This document shows positions 53,559-64,000 of a stretch of DNA of 64,000 nt, one piece after another. The stretch comes from Aliidiomarina sanyensis (GTDB lineage Bacteria; Pseudomonadota; Gammaproteobacteria; Enterobacterales; Alteromonadaceae). The stretch is taken from NCBI RefSeq assembly GCF_003987175.1, contig NZ_PIPM01000003.1, positions 62,001 to 126,000 of the forward strand, in the 5' to 3' direction. The position numbers and the translations under genes were made by a program. The notes beneath the pieces were generated by a model. That model was not told the DNA's origin, searched no databases, and saw only the letters and a program-made list of their open reading frames with translations. Position 1 is the first letter of the stretch; the number at the start of each line of letters is the position of its first letter.

Positions 53559-54287
53559 TTATAAATCGCCTTTTTGCTTCGGCCCTGGCTCGTAGCCGTG
53601 TGTGGCAAGAAGCGCACGCAAAACGCGCGAATTGTACTCGCGGCGATACAGGACAGCCACGACAATCACACTCGAAAGCATCAGCAGCCAAGGACTCACA
53701 AACCAACACAAATAGGCGAGTGCAAAATAATAGGCTCTCAACCCATAGTTATATTCGTGACCCGCCTGATCCAACACTTTCGCTGCATTCAGCGAGAACG
53801 CCTCACGTTGTTCTTTTTCAACGGTTGGTCGGGAGATAGACGGTGCCATCCCTAAAAGAATGGAAACAAAACCAAATTGTCGAACGGCCCAGGTAAATTT
53901 GAAGAAAGCAAACACCATGATGCCCGCGATTCCCGCTAATTTGAGAAGCACCAAGCCATGCGATTGCTCCGCCGTAAACGGAATTTGTTCCAAGACGCGA
54001 ACGAATGCGTCGTTCGATGCAATCACAGTCAAAACACCCGCGAGCACGAAAATTGTCGAGGAGGCAAAGAAAGTTACGGTTCGTTCCACATTCCCAACGA
54101 GCGCAGCGTCTGCAATGTGATGCTCTTTATGTACGACCGCATTCATCCACTCAACCCGAAGCGTGCAAAGAATACTGGAGAGGCTGTGTTGCGTTTTGGC
54201 TTTTCGCCGCGCAAACAAGGAGTATCCGATCCAAAAAAATAGGAACCAGATAAAAGCGACGATATCCAACAGGGGAATGTTTAGCAT
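53559..54287 (-). CDS. DUF599 family membrane protein
   Basis: 242 residues with four predicted helices (about 8-25, 72-92, 113-133, 192-215). It matches the DUF599 family (LDIVAFIWFLFFWIGYSLFARR at the start, RVEWMNAV, FKFTWAVRQF, YYFALAYLCWFVSPWLLMLSS). Function unknown. It is followed by astE with a 31-nt gap, so the two may share a transcript. Confidence 0.85.
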   Translation of the reverse strand: MLNIPLLDIVAFIWFLFFWIGYSLFARRKAKTQHSLSSILCTLRVEWMNAVVHKEHHIADAALVGNVERTVTFFASSTIFVLAGVLTVIASNDAFVRVLEQIPFTAEQSHGLVLLKLAGIAGIMVFAFFKFTWAVRQFGFVSILLGMAPSISRPTVEKEQREAFSLNAAKVLDQAGHEYNYGLRAYYFALAYLCWFVSPWLLMLSSVIVVAVLYRREYNSRVLRALLATHGYEPGPKQKGDL

Positions 54288-54354
54288 GGTTGAACACCTT
54301 CAAGTGCGCCAAGAAGAATAGTTAAGTAGGCGTTTAGTGTAGCTTTTTTCCACC

Positions 54355-54379
54355 AAGAAAAAAGGGGCAACGCCCCTTT
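54355..54379 (-). terminator. Terminator of the RND operon
   Basis: Minus strand: stem AAAGGGGC/GCCCCTTT with a 3-nt loop, followed by a run of T. It lies 25 nt after the pump gene. Confidence 0.88.
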
Positions 54380-54403
54380 CTTCACGAAAGATTCACGTCG
54401 AAT

Positions 54404-57400
54404 CTACCCATTGTTCCCTTGCGCTTTGAGTTCCGCGAACTCTTCCTTCGACAAGACCTCTTTGCGACCCAATCCAAATAACTGTTTGAAGTCATTTTGA
54501 ACGAGGTACAAACACGGAATGAGAAGCAAGGTAATCACGGTCGCAAACAAGATCCCAAAGGCCAATGAAACCGCCATAGGAATCACCATCTGAGCTTGCA
54601 AGCTACGTTCGAGAACGATCGGCGTGAGGCCTAAGAAAGTCGTTAAAGAGGTCAACACAATTGCCCTAAAACGAGCAGCTCCCGCATTGACCACGGCCTC
54701 TCGTAGGTCTTTAAATTCCGATTTAGTTTTATTGACGTAATCCACCAAAATTAGACTGTCATTCACCACCACACCAGCGAGCGCAATGATACCGAAGAGA
54801 CTCAAGAGACTGAGTGGCATGCCCAGCACGAAGTGTCCGAAAATCGCACCGATCACCCCAAACGGAATCACCGACATAATCAGCAACGGTTGCAAATACG
54901 ATTTCAACGGAATCGCCATCAGTACATAAATACCAACCAGTGCAGCGAGAGCTCCCCATGCTAACGCGACCAATGCTTGCGCTTGCTCAAGACTAGCCCC
55001 CTCAAGACCAAACCGGACGTTTGGATAATTCTCAAGAATCTCAGGTAAGTAGTTATCGCGAATATCGCGGACAATCACACCCGGTTCGACTCGGTCTTTG
55101 TCAACACGGGCTCGCACGGTGACCGCCCGGACGCCATTAATTCGGTTGATGGTCCCAAAACCTTCGCCCATTTGGGCCACAGCCACTTCCCGGAACGGCA
55201 CCTCACGACCATCCGCTGTTCGGATCATCATGCTTTCCAAGTTACCGATAGAGCGCCGCTCTTCGAGCGGGTAGCGGATCATGACCCGAACTTCTTCATC
55301 ATTGCGCGGTAATCGCTGCGCCTCGGCCCCAAAGAAGGCTTGGCGCACTTGAAGCGCAACATCTTGCAGGGAGAGACCGAGGGCATCGGCTTGCGGTAAT
55401 AGGTTCAGTTGGACCTCTTCCCGCGCAATCCCGAAGGTGTCGGTAATATCAAATACCCCACCATATTGCGCTAGTTCAGTTCGTAGCGCTCGTGCTGCAC
55501 CTGCTAGCTCCTCAAGGTTCGTTCCACTCAGCAAAAATTCGACGTCATATCCACCGCCTGGGCCGAAGTTTGCCGAGAAATTGAGATCCCGTGCACCGGG
55601 TATCTCCGGGGTGCGTTCCCGCCACTCATTAATGACCGCAAAGCCATCAATCTCGCGGCGTTCACTCTTTTCTAATTCGATAAAAATGGTTCCAGTCTCG
55701 GGTGAGTTCAGGAATACGTTGACGTGGCGAACAAGACTTGAACCATACTGCGCTTCATATTCCTCATTCATCGCCAACATGACTTCGCGAATGGAGCGGA
55801 GATTTTGGATGGTCCGTTCTTCGTTGGTTCCCGGCTGCATCTCAAGATTCGCCTGGATAAAGTCACTTGGGAGATTCGGGAAGAACACAAATCGAACCAA
55901 ACCACCGCCCAACAAACCAAACATAATAATCATTAACGCGATAAACGCGGAAATCGTCGTGTAGCGATGACGTAAGCAGAGCTCCGCAAAGGGTTTGTAG
56001 CGGTTTTCGACAAAACCTTTTAAGCCTTCTGCAAACGTATTCCGGAACCGTTGGAATCGATTTTGTTTAGCGTCCGGAGTTTTGGAATACTTCATCCCAT
56101 TGATGTGGGCCGGCAGAATCCACTTTGATTCAATGAGTGAGAAAATAAGACAGAAAATGACCACATAGGCGATGGATTCCCAGATAGGAGCCTGGGTTCC
56201 CCCGACAAACAGCATCGGCATGAACGCAACTATGGTTGTCAAAACGCCAAAGGTCGCAGGCACTGCTACGCGTTTGGCCCCTCGGATCACGTTCTCTTCA
56301 GATTTTCCATACTTCTCTATTTCGGAGTAGGCACTCTCCCCAATGATAATCGCATCATCGACCACGATCCCCAGCACCAATATAAAACCAAAGAGTGAAA
56401 TCATATTGATGGAAACATCAAACATGTTGAGGTTCATCATGGCCAATGCGCCAAGGAAACACACCGGTAGACCGATCATGACCCAGAAAGCGAGCCGTAA
56501 TTGCAAGAACAACGTCAGCGCAATAAAAACCAACGCAATCCCGAAATACATGTTTTTCAACATGAGATCGAGTCGTCCCTGCAAGTAAAACGACCGGTCG
56601 CCCCAATAAGCAATGTTCACACCTTGCGGCATCGTGTCCTGCCGTGCGTCGACATATTCCTTCACAGCTCGAGCCACTGCGAGCTCGTCCTGATCACCGA
56701 CCACGTCAACCCGAACGAAAGTCGCCCGACTGCCATCAAATTCAGCAAACGCGCGGCTTTCGACAAAGCCATCGTTGACCACCGCGATATCCCCAAGTCG
56801 CAACCGCGTTCCGTCGTCACGACGCAGCAGGATGATATCCTCGAAATCACGGCCGGTATAACCTTGCCCTTTGGCACGCAAAAGAATGTCGCCATTTGGC
56901 GTCCGAATGGATCCACCGGGAACATCAATCGAGGTGCCGCGGACCGCTTGCACCACATCATTGAAGGTCAGACCAAACTGACGCAAATCATGCTCAGAAA
57001 TTTCAATCGCAATCTCATCGTTGCGCGCACCAACCACAGTCGCGCGACTAATGCCCCGTAAACTGCGAATGTCATCGCGTACCGATTTCGCCAAGTTCTT
57101 CCGAGAACGCTCATCAATGTCACCAAAAATTGAAACCCAAATTACCGCTTGTTGTGGTCGCATGCGGTAGACCAATGGCGGTTCAATTTGTGCAGGGAAA
57201 CTCGCGATGCTGTCCACGTTCATACGAACTTCATCCATCACCTCTTGAGTTTCATATCCCGAAGCGACTTCAATTGTGACCGTGCCCATTCCCTCCCGAG
57301 AGGTACTGCGAATTGCCCGAATTCCCTCGATCTCGTCGATGGCATCTTCAATGCGGACAATGACGCCCTGCTCCACTTCCTGCGGAGCCGCTCCCGGGTA

Positions 57401-57565
57401 AATCACTCGAACCATAATGGTATTTGGTTCAATGGTCGGGAACATTTGTTTGCGAATCGTAAAAATAGATACAACGCCCGCAATGATAATGAGGAACATC
57501 AATAAATTGGCGGCTACTCGGTTGCGGGTGAACCAAGCAATAATACCGGTCTCACGGGCTTCCAT
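54404..57565 (-). CDS. RND-family efflux transporter, inner-membrane pump
   Basis: 1053 residues with twelve membrane helices and two large periplasmic loops. N-terminal helix at about 14-32, then PMFPTIEPNTIMVRVIYPGAAPQEVE. The proton-relay Asp pair is present in helix 4 (VLGIVVDDAIIIGE), and the second half carries the matching GIIALAGVVVNDSLILVDYV. It belongs to the AcrB/MexF superfamily, in a branch closer to uncharacterised marine pumps than to AcrB. It exports hydrophobic compounds with the adaptor encoded upstream. Its ATG overlaps the adaptor stop (TAATG). No outer-membrane factor gene is adjacent. Confidence 0.94.
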   Translation of the reverse strand: MEARETGIIAWFTRNRVAANLLMFLIIIAGVVSIFTIRKQMFPTIEPNTIMVRVIYPGAAPQEVEQGVIVRIEDAIDEIEGIRAIRSTSREGMGTVTIEVASGYETQEVMDEVRMNVDSIASFPAQIEPPLVYRMRPQQAVIWVSIFGDIDERSRKNLAKSVRDDIRSLRGISRATVVGARNDEIAIEISEHDLRQFGLTFNDVVQAVRGTSIDVPGGSIRTPNGDILLRAKGQGYTGRDFEDIILLRRDDGTRLRLGDIAVVNDGFVESRAFAEFDGSRATFVRVDVVGDQDELAVARAVKEYVDARQDTMPQGVNIAYWGDRSFYLQGRLDLMLKNMYFGIALVFIALTLFLQLRLAFWVMIGLPVCFLGALAMMNLNMFDVSINMISLFGFILVLGIVVDDAIIIGESAYSEIEKYGKSEENVIRGAKRVAVPATFGVLTTIVAFMPMLFVGGTQAPIWESIAYVVIFCLIFSLIESKWILPAHINGMKYSKTPDAKQNRFQRFRNTFAEGLKGFVENRYKPFAELCLRHRYTTISAFIALMIIMFGLLGGGLVRFVFFPNLPSDFIQANLEMQPGTNEERTIQNLRSIREVMLAMNEEYEAQYGSSLVRHVNVFLNSPETGTIFIELEKSERREIDGFAVINEWRERTPEIPGARDLNFSANFGPGGGYDVEFLLSGTNLEELAGAARALRTELAQYGGVFDITDTFGIAREEVQLNLLPQADALGLSLQDVALQVRQAFFGAEAQRLPRNDEEVRVMIRYPLEERRSIGNLESMMIRTADGREVPFREVAVAQMGEGFGTINRINGVRAVTVRARVDKDRVEPGVIVRDIRDNYLPEILENYPNVRFGLEGASLEQAQALVALAWGALAALVGIYVLMAIPLKSYLQPLLIMSVIPFGVIGAIFGHFVLGMPLSLLSLFGIIALAGVVVNDSLILVDYVNKTKSEFKDLREAVVNAGAARFRAIVLTSLTTFLGLTPIVLERSLQAQMVIPMAVSLAFGILFATVITLLLIPCLYLVQNDFKQLFGLGRKEVLSKEEFAELKAQGNNG

Positions 57566-58797
57566 TAGGAATCGCCTCCAGCATCAACCGCAATGGCCTC
57601 ATTGTTCTCTGTCCGTGAACGCTCACGGTCACGCGGTTCAATATCATCAGGGATACGCACTGACATGCCCGGTAACGGAGTGTCTAGTTGTGTCAGCAGC
57701 ACACGTTCACCCGTCTCGAGACCAGCTTGGATGTAGGCGTGATCTCGGTCGAGTCGGTAAAGCTCAACGGAGCGCAGCTCGAGCACGCGATCGTCCGTGA
57801 TAACCCACACTTGGCGATTCGAGTTCACAGCGTAGCGCGGCACTTGGGCTAACTTGGCCACTTCAATGCCTTGCACGAAAGCCCGAACAAAGCGACCAAA
57901 TGTAAGAGGAACCGGATGCAAGTCAGCACGGCGGTTATATGGATCATCCACGCGCACGACAGCAAATGTCACTCGGGTTCCCATATCGACCATTCCTTCG
58001 GTCCGCACGAGAGAACCTTCCCACTCGTGGGTGCGCCCAGCAACTTCAGCCCGCAGACGAACGCGCGGACCAGGGAACTCCTCCGCTGTCGCAACGGGAA
58101 CATCGAGTAACGAGAGATCGAAATCCGTCAATGGAAGGCGAATTTCCGCCACATCTGTCCCCATCAGTGTGCCAATATTTGCATTCACGGACACGAATTG
58201 TCCTAGATTGACATGACGGTTTTGGAGTACGCCAGAGAACGGCGCCCTCACCTCAGTGCGCTCAACATTGCGACGCGCTTGAGCTAGACGCGCTTCTGCG
58301 CTCTGTAAATTGGCCAACTCACTCGCTAATTGTGGACGACGCAAACCAAGCTCAGGAACTTCACCAGCTTGAATGGAGCGCCACTCAGCTTCTGCAACCT
58401 GACCACGTGCGCGCTCTTCAGCGACCATCGCCTGGGCACGAGCCACATTCGCTTTCGCTTCTTCCAATGCAGTTTGGTAATCGAAATCCTCAATGCGTAA
58501 CATGACTTCACCCGCATCGAAAAAGCCGCCTGCGACTAATTTTGGCGAGAGCCAAGCAATACGACCGCTGATCTCAGTCGTGATTTGTGTCGTGTACCGA
58601 GGGCTAACATTCCCTTGTGCAGGCACTTCAAATTGCACGGTATCAAATTGGACCGGAATATATTCCACCAGAGGTGGAAGACGCTGCATGGGCGTTCGAT
58701 CAGGCGCAGGCCGCATCATTACAAGCGCCACAACAATTAAAATTGCTCCAAGGATTAACGCAATGGGAAGAAAAATACTTCTGGATCTGCTCGCCAT
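57565..58797 (-). CDS. RND efflux periplasmic adaptor (membrane fusion protein)
   Basis: About 410 residues. Single N-terminal membrane helix (FLPIALILGAILIVVALVMM), barrel-sandwich halves (EVPAQGNVSPRYTTQITTEISGRI and VRAPFSGVLQNRHVNLGQFV), a coiled-coil hairpin rich in Ala, Glu and Arg at about 105-180, and beta-barrel and membrane-proximal domains. It bridges the pump to an outer-membrane channel. I chose the ATG at 58797 (AGGAC 7 nt upstream) over one five codons earlier. First gene of the operon; no regulator gene is next to it. Confidence 0.92.
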   Translation of the reverse strand: MASRSRSIFLPIALILGAILIVVALVMMRPAPDRTPMQRLPPLVEYIPVQFDTVQFEVPAQGNVSPRYTTQITTEISGRIAWLSPKLVAGGFFDAGEVMLRIEDFDYQTALEEAKANVARAQAMVAEERARGQVAEAEWRSIQAGEVPELGLRRPQLASELANLQSAEARLAQARRNVERTEVRAPFSGVLQNRHVNLGQFVSVNANIGTLMGTDVAEIRLPLTDFDLSLLDVPVATAEEFPGPRVRLRAEVAGRTHEWEGSLVRTEGMVDMGTRVTFAVVRVDDPYNRRADLHPVPLTFGRFVRAFVQGIEVAKLAQVPRYAVNSNRQVWVITDDRVLELRSVELYRLDRDHAYIQAGLETGERVLLTQLDTPLPGMSVRIPDDIEPRDRERSRTENNEAIAVDAGGDS

Positions 58798-58974
58798 GAA
58801 GGTGTCCTGCAAGTAACTAATTATTGTTATGGGAATAACATGCCGTTGAATACCTTATTATCCCGCGTTTAGATCCGTCCGTCATCGTACTAATTGCAGA
58901 ATATTTGTGCATTCTTGTCACGAAAGTGTAAGCGTATGTGTCCGAGTGTGCGAATAAAGCTTACTTTTGTTACG

Positions 58975-59994
58975 TTATTCGTTACTCAAAGGCAGCATTC
59001 GCAGCCATTTTTGTTGACGAATGACTTCAACCGCACCCCAACGAATCCGCACACGGCGACCGCCTTTACTCCGCTGAACTTGTTGTTGAAGTTCTAAAAG
59101 GATGCGGTGGGACGGCAGCTGAACGCCTTGGATTTCAAACCAGCCGCGCAACAGCGCACGTTGCAGCATCGGCTCAACATCCCACCAGTCGGTCCCTAAA
59201 TAAAAACCTTCCGGTAACACGCGCCGCTCAAGAAAGGGCCGCAATAAACGCTCGAGAAGTGCATCCTGCTCCGCACAGAGCGCGGCAGAGCGCGCAATCG
59301 TTGATTGTACCGTCGGCCAACGCTTCTCAAGCACGGGAAGGATTTCATGACGCATAAAATTGCGATCAATTTGCGTATCCGTATTGGTCTCATCTTCAAT
59401 CCAACGCAAACCGCGCGCATTCGCATAATGATAAATCTCTGCCTTGGTGTGTGCCAGCAGTGGGCGGACCAACCGACGTTCACAGGCGGATGAAGCTTGC
59501 GGTAGTCGAGTACGCAGCTCGGAGACGGAAGCCATTGCAGCAAGGCCCTTAGGCCCCGCACCACGACGCATTTGGAGCAAGAACGTCTCAACTTGATCTG
59601 TTCGATGTTGCCCCAACAGAATGACTGCATCCGGTTCGGTTAACTCGGCCATGCGTTGATAACGCGCTAGCCGCCCTTGCTCTTCTTTGCTCTGTCGTGC
59701 GCCCTGCGGAACTTTCAAAGGCTCGACAATCGCATCGATCGATACGCGTTCGCATTCGTGGCGAAGGAATTCAGCCCACTCAGGCGAGTCTGGATGGAAA
59801 AAATGGTCTAAATGGATGGCAAGAAAGCGATACTGCGGATGGTCTTCTCGAAACCGCAGGGTGAGATCGAGGACGGACTGAGAGTCTGCTCCGCCACCGA
59901 GTGCAACGACAATTTGCTGACCCGCCTGCAATGCAAGCGAGTCCAGCAAATGAGTGTACGAGGCATAAAAATCCTCGACCACGGAGGATAGATT
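58975..59994 (-). CDS. tilS: tRNA(Ile)-lysidine synthase, with a non-standard PP-loop
   Basis: About 340 residues. N-type ATP pyrophosphatase that converts C34 of tRNA(Ile) CAU to lysidine, needed to read AUA. The PP-loop normally SGGxDS here reads G34-G-G-A-D-S39, so its first Ser is Gly. Other parts are intact: LAIHLDHFFHPDS, LGQHRTDQVETFLL and RPLLAHTKAEI. It is shorter than E. coli TilS (432), with a reduced C-terminal domain (ending after RIRWGAVEV). The start is TTG near 59997 with AAGG of the accA stop region upstream. It lies about 11 nt after accA. Confidence 0.9.
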   Translation of the reverse strand, partial: NLSSVVEDFYASYTHLLDSLALQAGQQIVVALGGGADSQSVLDLTLRFREDHPQYRFLAIHLDHFFHPDSPEWAEFLRHECERVSIDAIVEPLKVPQGARQSKEEQGRLARYQRMAELTEPDAVILLGQHRTDQVETFLLQMRRGAGPKGLAAMASVSELRTRLPQASSACERRLVRPLLAHTKAEIYHYANARGLRWIEDETNTDTQIDRNFMRHEILPVLEKRWPTVQSTIARSAALCAEQDALLERLLRPFLERRVLPEGFYLGTDWWDVEPMLQRALLRGWFEIQGVQLPSHRILLELQQQVQRSKGGRRVRIRWGAVEVIRQQKWLRMLPLSNE

Positions 59995-60008
59995 CAACAG
60001 GGATTGCC

Positions 60009-60965
60009 TTAGCAGTATCCAAACGACATCAGTTTCTTATATCGCTTATCCAATAGCTCTTGTTTGGACAGCGATGACAATGATTCCAAATCATCCACGA
60101 GACGACGCTTTAGACGCGCAGCCATTTCTTCGTAGTCACGATGCGCGCCACCAAGCGGCTCTGGGATGATTTCATCAATGAGGCCGAGAGCTTGCGAACT
60201 TTGTGCCGTCACGCCCATCGCCTCAGCTGCGAGTTCCGCCTTCGTTGCACTCTTCCATAGAATCGAGGCACAACCTTCCGGTGAAATAACCGAATAGGTG
60301 CTGTATTGCAGCATATTCACGCGATCACCGACCCCAATGGCCAAGGCTCCACCCGAGCCACCCTCACCAATCACGGTGCAGATCGTAGGTACTTTGAGGC
60401 GCGACATCACTTTCAAGTTGCGTGCGATGGCTTCACTTTGCCCGCGCTCTTCAGCGCCAATCCCTGGATAGGCTCCCGGAGTATCGATAAAAGTGATAAT
60501 CGGCATATTAAACCGCTCGGCCATTTCCATTAAACGCAGCGCTTTACGATACCCTTCCGGTTTTGGCATACCAAAGTTACGACGCACCTTTTCTTTGGTT
60601 TCTCGGCCTTTTTGCTGACCGATAATCATCACAGGCTGCCCATTTAAACGGGCGATTCCACCTACGATTGCTTTGTCATCGGCAAACGCACGGTCACCCG
60701 CGAGCTCATCAAATTCAGTGAAGATCAACTTGATATAGTCGAGAGTGTATGGACGCAGAGGATGCCGTGCGAGCTGTGCGACTTGCCATGCACCTAAATC
60801 CGAGAAAATCTTCTCAGTTAATTCAGTTTTCTTCTTCTGTAGCTGTTTGATTTCTGACTCGAGATCGATATCAAGGCCACCTTTTGCGCCCACGGCTTTC
60901 AGCTCGTCGATCTGCGCTTGCAGTTCCGCAATGGGTTGTTCGAACTCTAAAAAATTCAAATTCAT
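60009..60965 (-). CDS. accA: Acetyl-CoA carboxylase carboxyltransferase alpha subunit
   Basis: 318 residues (E. coli AccA 319). With AccD it transfers the carboxyl group from biotin carboxyl carrier protein to acetyl-CoA, the first committed step of fatty-acid synthesis. Recognisable family blocks: [76 protein letters not shown] and [15 protein letters not shown]. It begins 15 nt after dnaE and is followed closely by tilS, a conserved gammaproteobacterial order. Confidence 0.97.
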   Translation of the reverse strand: MNLNFLEFEQPIAELQAQIDELKAVGAKGGLDIDLESEIKQLQKKKTELTEKIFSDLGAWQVAQLARHPLRPYTLDYIKLIFTEFDELAGDRAFADDKAIVGGIARLNGQPVMIIGQQKGRETKEKVRRNFGMPKPEGYRKALRLMEMAERFNMPIITFIDTPGAYPGIGAEERGQSEAIARNLKVMSRLKVPTICTVIGEGGSGGALAIGVGDRVNMLQYSTYSVISPEGCASILWKSATKAELAAEAMGVTAQSSQALGLIDEIIPEPLGGAHRDYEEMAARLKRRLVDDLESLSSLSKQELLDKRYKKLMSFGYC

Positions 60966-60980
60966 CAGTGCTTCCAGATG

Positions 60981-63900
60981 TTAGTTAAAGTTCAGTTGGA
61001 CACCTTCCTCGCCCACCTGAATTCGTAATTGATAAATCAATTCATCACTTGGTTCGACATACCAGTCGACACCGGACTCGAGTGTAACGTTCGCTCCATC
61101 GATCGCACATAAAAAGCGTACCGGGCATGTGCCTTTCGGCGCATCCCGTAATGTGTTGACCAGTGCCTGCACCGGCGCGCGGCGTGACGCATCACTAGCT
61201 TGGATGGCGGTCCGAAGATTCAACGTCACATCCAATGAACTCACATATTGCGCCCGAGCTTGCTCTAGGGTCATGATTTCATTGATGGTCATTGTATTGC
61301 CACCGCTGAAAGAATCAAAGCGGACCTCTCCTTTTACCCACAGAATTTGATCTTTCTCGAGTAAGGGAGCATACCGCTCATACTCTTGATTAAACAAGCG
61401 TACATCTATCCGCGCACTTTTGTCGTCTAGGGTAACAAGCGCCCAACGTTGGCCCTTTTTGTTCACCATGCTTCGAACATCCAGCACCAAGCCAGCGACC
61501 GAGACATTATCGGCCTTGCGCATATCTTTGATATCAGCAATTCGACCGCTGGTGTATTTCGACAGTTCTTTCCGATAACGGTTCAGAGGGTGTCCCGTCA
61601 AATACAACCCAAGGGTCTCACGCTCGCCATCGAGCCAAACCCCCTCTGGCCATTCAGGAACATGTTCAAATTCATGTTCAATCGCATCCGGCTCTGCCGT
61701 TAGCACACCAAATAAATCATGCTGGCCCACAGCCTCCGCATGGGCATGCTGTTCCGCTTGCCGCATCGCTTTCTCTAAGCTGGCCATGAGTGTTGCCCGA
61801 TGCGGGCCGAGCGAATCCATAGCACCCGCTTTAATCAACCTTTCCATCACGCGTCGATTAAGTTTCTTCAAGTCCACACGACAACAAAAATCGAATAAGT
61901 CACTGAATGGACCGCCCGCTTCCCGAGCAGCAATAATGGATTCAATCGGGCCCTCACCAACACCTTTGATCGCGCCAATGCCGTAAACCACCCGTTGTTC
62001 ATCATCCACTGTAAACTTATAACGGCCCACATTGACATCCGGCGGAAGAATCGTCAGCCCCATCCGCTCACACTCATCCACGAGCGTCACAATCTTATCG
62101 GTATTATCCATATCGGCCGACATCACTGCCGCCATAAACTCAGCGGGATAATGGACCTTCATCCAAAGTGTCTGATAGCTCACCAATGCATAAGCAGCAG
62201 AATGCGATTTATTGAATCCGTAGCCCGCGAATTTCTCCACTAGATCAAAGATCTTCATCGCCAATTCAGGATCAATGTTATTTTGCGCCGCACCTTCACG
62301 GAAGACTTCCCGCTGCTTGGCCATTTCCTCAGGTTTTTTCTTACCCATTGCGCGTCGCAGCAAATCCGCACCACCCAAGGTGTAACCGGCGAGCACCTGA
62401 GCAATCTGCATCACCTGTTCTTGGTATAGAATGACGCCATAAGTCGGCTCAAGAATTGGTTTTAAGCTCTCATGCTGCCAAGTGACATCTGGGTAGGAGA
62501 TTTCCTCTCGACCATGCTTGCGATCAATGAAGTTATCGACCATCCCTGATTGCAGCGGTCCGGGACGAAAAAGTGCCACCAGTGCGATAATATCTTCAAA
62601 GCTATCCGGCAACAGCCGCTTTATAAGCTCTTTCATCCCACGGGATTCAAGCTGGAAAACCGCAGTGGTTTCACCCGACTTGAGCAATTTAAAACAGGTT
62701 TTATCGGTTAGTGGAATCGATTCAATGCGAATCGGTTTTTCGTTACGCACCGAGCGGCGCGCATTGACCATATCAAGCGCCCACTGAATAATGGTCAACG
62801 TCCGCAAACCAAGGAAATCGAACTTCACCAAACCCGCGGTTTCTACATCATTTTTGTCAAACTGCGTAACCGGGTAACGCCCCTCGGAATCACAATAAAG
62901 TGGCGTGAAGTCGGTGATCTGGGTCGGTGCAATCACGACTCCACCCGCGTGCTTGCCAGCATTTCGTGTGACACCTTCTAAACGACGTGCCATATCAATG
63001 ACTTCACGAACTTCGTCATCATCGTCATACAGCTCTTGCAGACGAGGTTCTTGCTCGAACGCCAAGTCTAACGTCATCCCAGGCGTGGGTGGAATCAGTT
63101 TAGAAATTCGATCCACAAACCCATAGGGATGCCCAAGAACCCGACCGACATCACGAACCACGGCTTTCGCAGCCATGGTTCCGAAGGTGATAATTTGTGA
63201 GACCGCCTCGCGGCCATACAGCTCGGCAACGTGGTCAATCACCTCATCGCGTCGGTCCATACAAAAATCGACGTCAAAGTCGGGCATCGAGACCCGCTCT
63301 GGATTCAAAAAGCGTTCGAAAAGCAAATCAAACTCAAGCGGGTCAAGATCAGTGATTTTCAACGCATAAGCCACTAACGAACCAGCGCCTGAACCACGCC
63401 CCGGTCCGACGGGAATCCCGTTGTCTTTACTCCACTGGATAAACTCCATCACAATTAAGAAGTAACCGGGAAAGCCCATGTTGTTAATGACCTCGAGCTC
63501 GATTCTTAATCGCTCGTCATATTCAGGGCGGCGTTGCGCTCGAATTTCAGGATCAGGGAACAAGAACGCAAGGCGCTCCTCAAGACCTTCTTGCGACTTT
63601 TGTACCAAAAACTCGTCTTCTGTTAGTCCACCCGTGGGAAAGTTAGGCAAGAAATATTCATGCAAACGAACAGAAACATTGCACCGCCGTGCAATTTCAA
63701 CCGTGTTTGCCAGTGCCTCGGGAATATCCGCAAACAGCGCCACCATTTCATCGGCTGTTCTCAGATATTGCTGATCACTGTAATGCTTGGGTCGGCGGGG
63801 ATCCGCCAGTGTGTATCCGTCATGAATCGCCACACGAATTTCATGGGCTTCATGATCTTCAGCCTGCAAGAACACTACATCATTGGTCGCAACGACCGGC

Positions 63901-64000
63901 AAATTCTGCTCGGTGGCCAACTCAACGGCTGCATGCAAGTAGCGCTCCTCATCCGGCCGCCCCGTTCGAATCAACTCAAGGTAAAACCGGTCAGGGAAGT
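60981..64000 (-). CDS. dnaE: DNA polymerase III alpha subunit, C-terminal part (truncated by window edge)
   Basis: The frame is open through base 64000, so the N-terminal part of the PHP domain is missing; about 1005 of roughly 1160 residues are present. The visible N-terminus [21 protein letters not shown] is PHP-domain sequence. Catalytic aspartates are in [18 protein letters not shown], and the thumb and fingers blocks ([54 protein letters not shown]) are intact. The C-terminus carries helix-hairpin-helix ([18 protein letters not shown]) and OB-fold domains. It is the replicative polymerase of the chromosome. The ATG at 63974 is internal and should not be used as start. Confidence 0.96.
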   Translation of the reverse strand, partial: FPDRFYLELIRTGRPDEERYLHAAVELATEQNLPVVATNDVVFLQAEDHEAHEIRVAIHDGYTLADPRRPKHYSDQQYLRTADEMVALFADIPEALANTVEIARRCNVSVRLHEYFLPNFPTGGLTEDEFLVQKSQEGLEERLAFLFPDPEIRAQRRPEYDERLRIELEVINNMGFPGYFLIVMEFIQWSKDNGIPVGPGRGSGAGSLVAYALKITDLDPLEFDLLFERFLNPERVSMPDFDVDFCMDRRDEVIDHVAELYGREAVSQIITFGTMAAKAVVRDVGRVLGHPYGFVDRISKLIPPTPGMTLDLAFEQEPRLQELYDDDDEVREVIDMARRLEGVTRNAGKHAGGVVIAPTQITDFTPLYCDSEGRYPVTQFDKNDVETAGLVKFDFLGLRTLTIIQWALDMVNARRSVRNEKPIRIESIPLTDKTCFKLLKSGETTAVFQLESRGMKELIKRLLPDSFEDIIALVALFRPGPLQSGMVDNFIDRKHGREEISYPDVTWQHESLKPILEPTYGVILYQEQVMQIAQVLAGYTLGGADLLRRAMGKKKPEEMAKQREVFREGAAQNNIDPELAMKIFDLVEKFAGYGFNKSHSAAYALVSYQTLWMKVHYPAEFMAAVMSADMDNTDKIVTLVDECERMGLTILPPDVNVGRYKFTVDDEQRVVYGIGAIKGVGEGPIESIIAAREAGGPFSDLFDFCCRVDLKKLNRRVMERLIKAGAMDSLGPHRATLMASLEKAMRQAEQHAHAEAVGQHDLFGVLTAEPDAIEHEFEHVPEWPEGVWLDGERETLGLYLTGHPLNRYRKELSKYTSGRIADIKDMRKADNVSVAGLVLDVRSMVNKKGQRWALVTLDDKSARIDVRLFNQEYERYAPLLEKDQILWVKGEVRFDSFSGGNTMTINEIMTLEQARAQYVSSLDVTLNLRTAIQASDASRRAPVQALVNTLRDAPKGTCPVRFLCAIDGANVTLESGVDWYVEPSDELIYQLRIQVGEEGVQLNFN

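Noticed and set aside
55437-57061. Plus-strand frames of 175 and 186 residues inside the RND pump gene
   Set aside because: Antisense shadows of a clearly conserved RND coding frame; no ribosome site or family features.
1-64000. CRISPR array, prophage, or insertion sequence
   Set aside because: No regularly spaced repeats, transposase, integrase or phage structural genes were seen; the only direct repeat is the ssrA 3' duplication.

Overview
This window looks like a chromosomal segment of a marine gammaproteobacterium of the order Alteromonadales, most likely Idiomarinaceae (Idiomarina, Pseudidiomarina or Aliidiomarina). That is inferred from the E. coli-like housekeeping genes (tesB, purMN, fadE, rnhB, dnaE-accA-tilS, ssrA with tag ANDDNYALAA), the load of secreted and periplasmic peptidases, a branched-chain keto-acid dehydrogenase operon, AstE, and a rhombosortase. 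Genes are dense on both strands. I see no prophage, IS element or CRISPR array.

Layout. 1-7 kb: 5' part of acnA (minus), tesB, a three-gene ABC/FtsX/HlyD-type export system, and a DUF1028 protein. 7-11.3 kb: a membrane protein, an unusual DUF2784-M14 peptidase fusion, and a 7TMR-DISM diguanylate cyclase. 11.3-19.9 kb: a six-gene minus-strand operon (TonB receptor, TVP38-FAD oxidoreductase fusion, YnjB, YnjC, YnjD, YnjF homologs). It matches the gene content of the uncharacterised E. coli ydjXYZ-ynjABCDEF locus and adds an outer-membrane receptor. 20-22.1 kb: a broken M28 peptidase gene, then ssrA (tmRNA), whose 3' end is duplicated 175 bp downstream around a string of small palindromes. 22.1-34.4 kb: a membrane protein, a large secreted ExeM/NucH nuclease, WrbA, a GNAT-C39 fusion, purMN, a DUF3108 protein, fadE with a FadR-like site, a candidate small RNA, and an iron/2-oxoglutarate oxygenase. 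34.9-43.4 kb: a large secreted subtilase with a GlyGly-CTERM tail, a lipoprotein/2OG-oxygenase pair, a rhombosortase (the enzyme expected to process such tails), and an S9 peptidase. 43.7-48.3 kb: AbgT transporter, ArgE, RNase HII and an unknown periplasmic protein. 48.4-54.3 kb: E2-E1beta-E1alpha of a branched-chain 2-oxoacid dehydrogenase with a LiuR-like site, AstE and a DUF599 protein. 54.4-58.8 kb: an RND pump and its adaptor. 59-64 kb: tilS, accA and the 3' portion of dnaE.

Best candidates for under-described biology: (1) the TonB-TVP38/FAD-YnjBCDF operon, which reads as a complete envelope-to-cytosol uptake route for an unknown substrate, with three identical 8-nt translational overlaps; (2) the rhombosortase locus with its likely substrate and an intervening lipoprotein/hydroxylase pair; (3) the ssrA 3'-end duplication, resembling an attachment-site scar; (4) the DUF2784-M14 fusion with an internal ribosome-binding site that could give two products; (5) a structured orphan RNA between fadE and an oxygenase gene. 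All functions are read from motifs and remembered family features; no database search was run.
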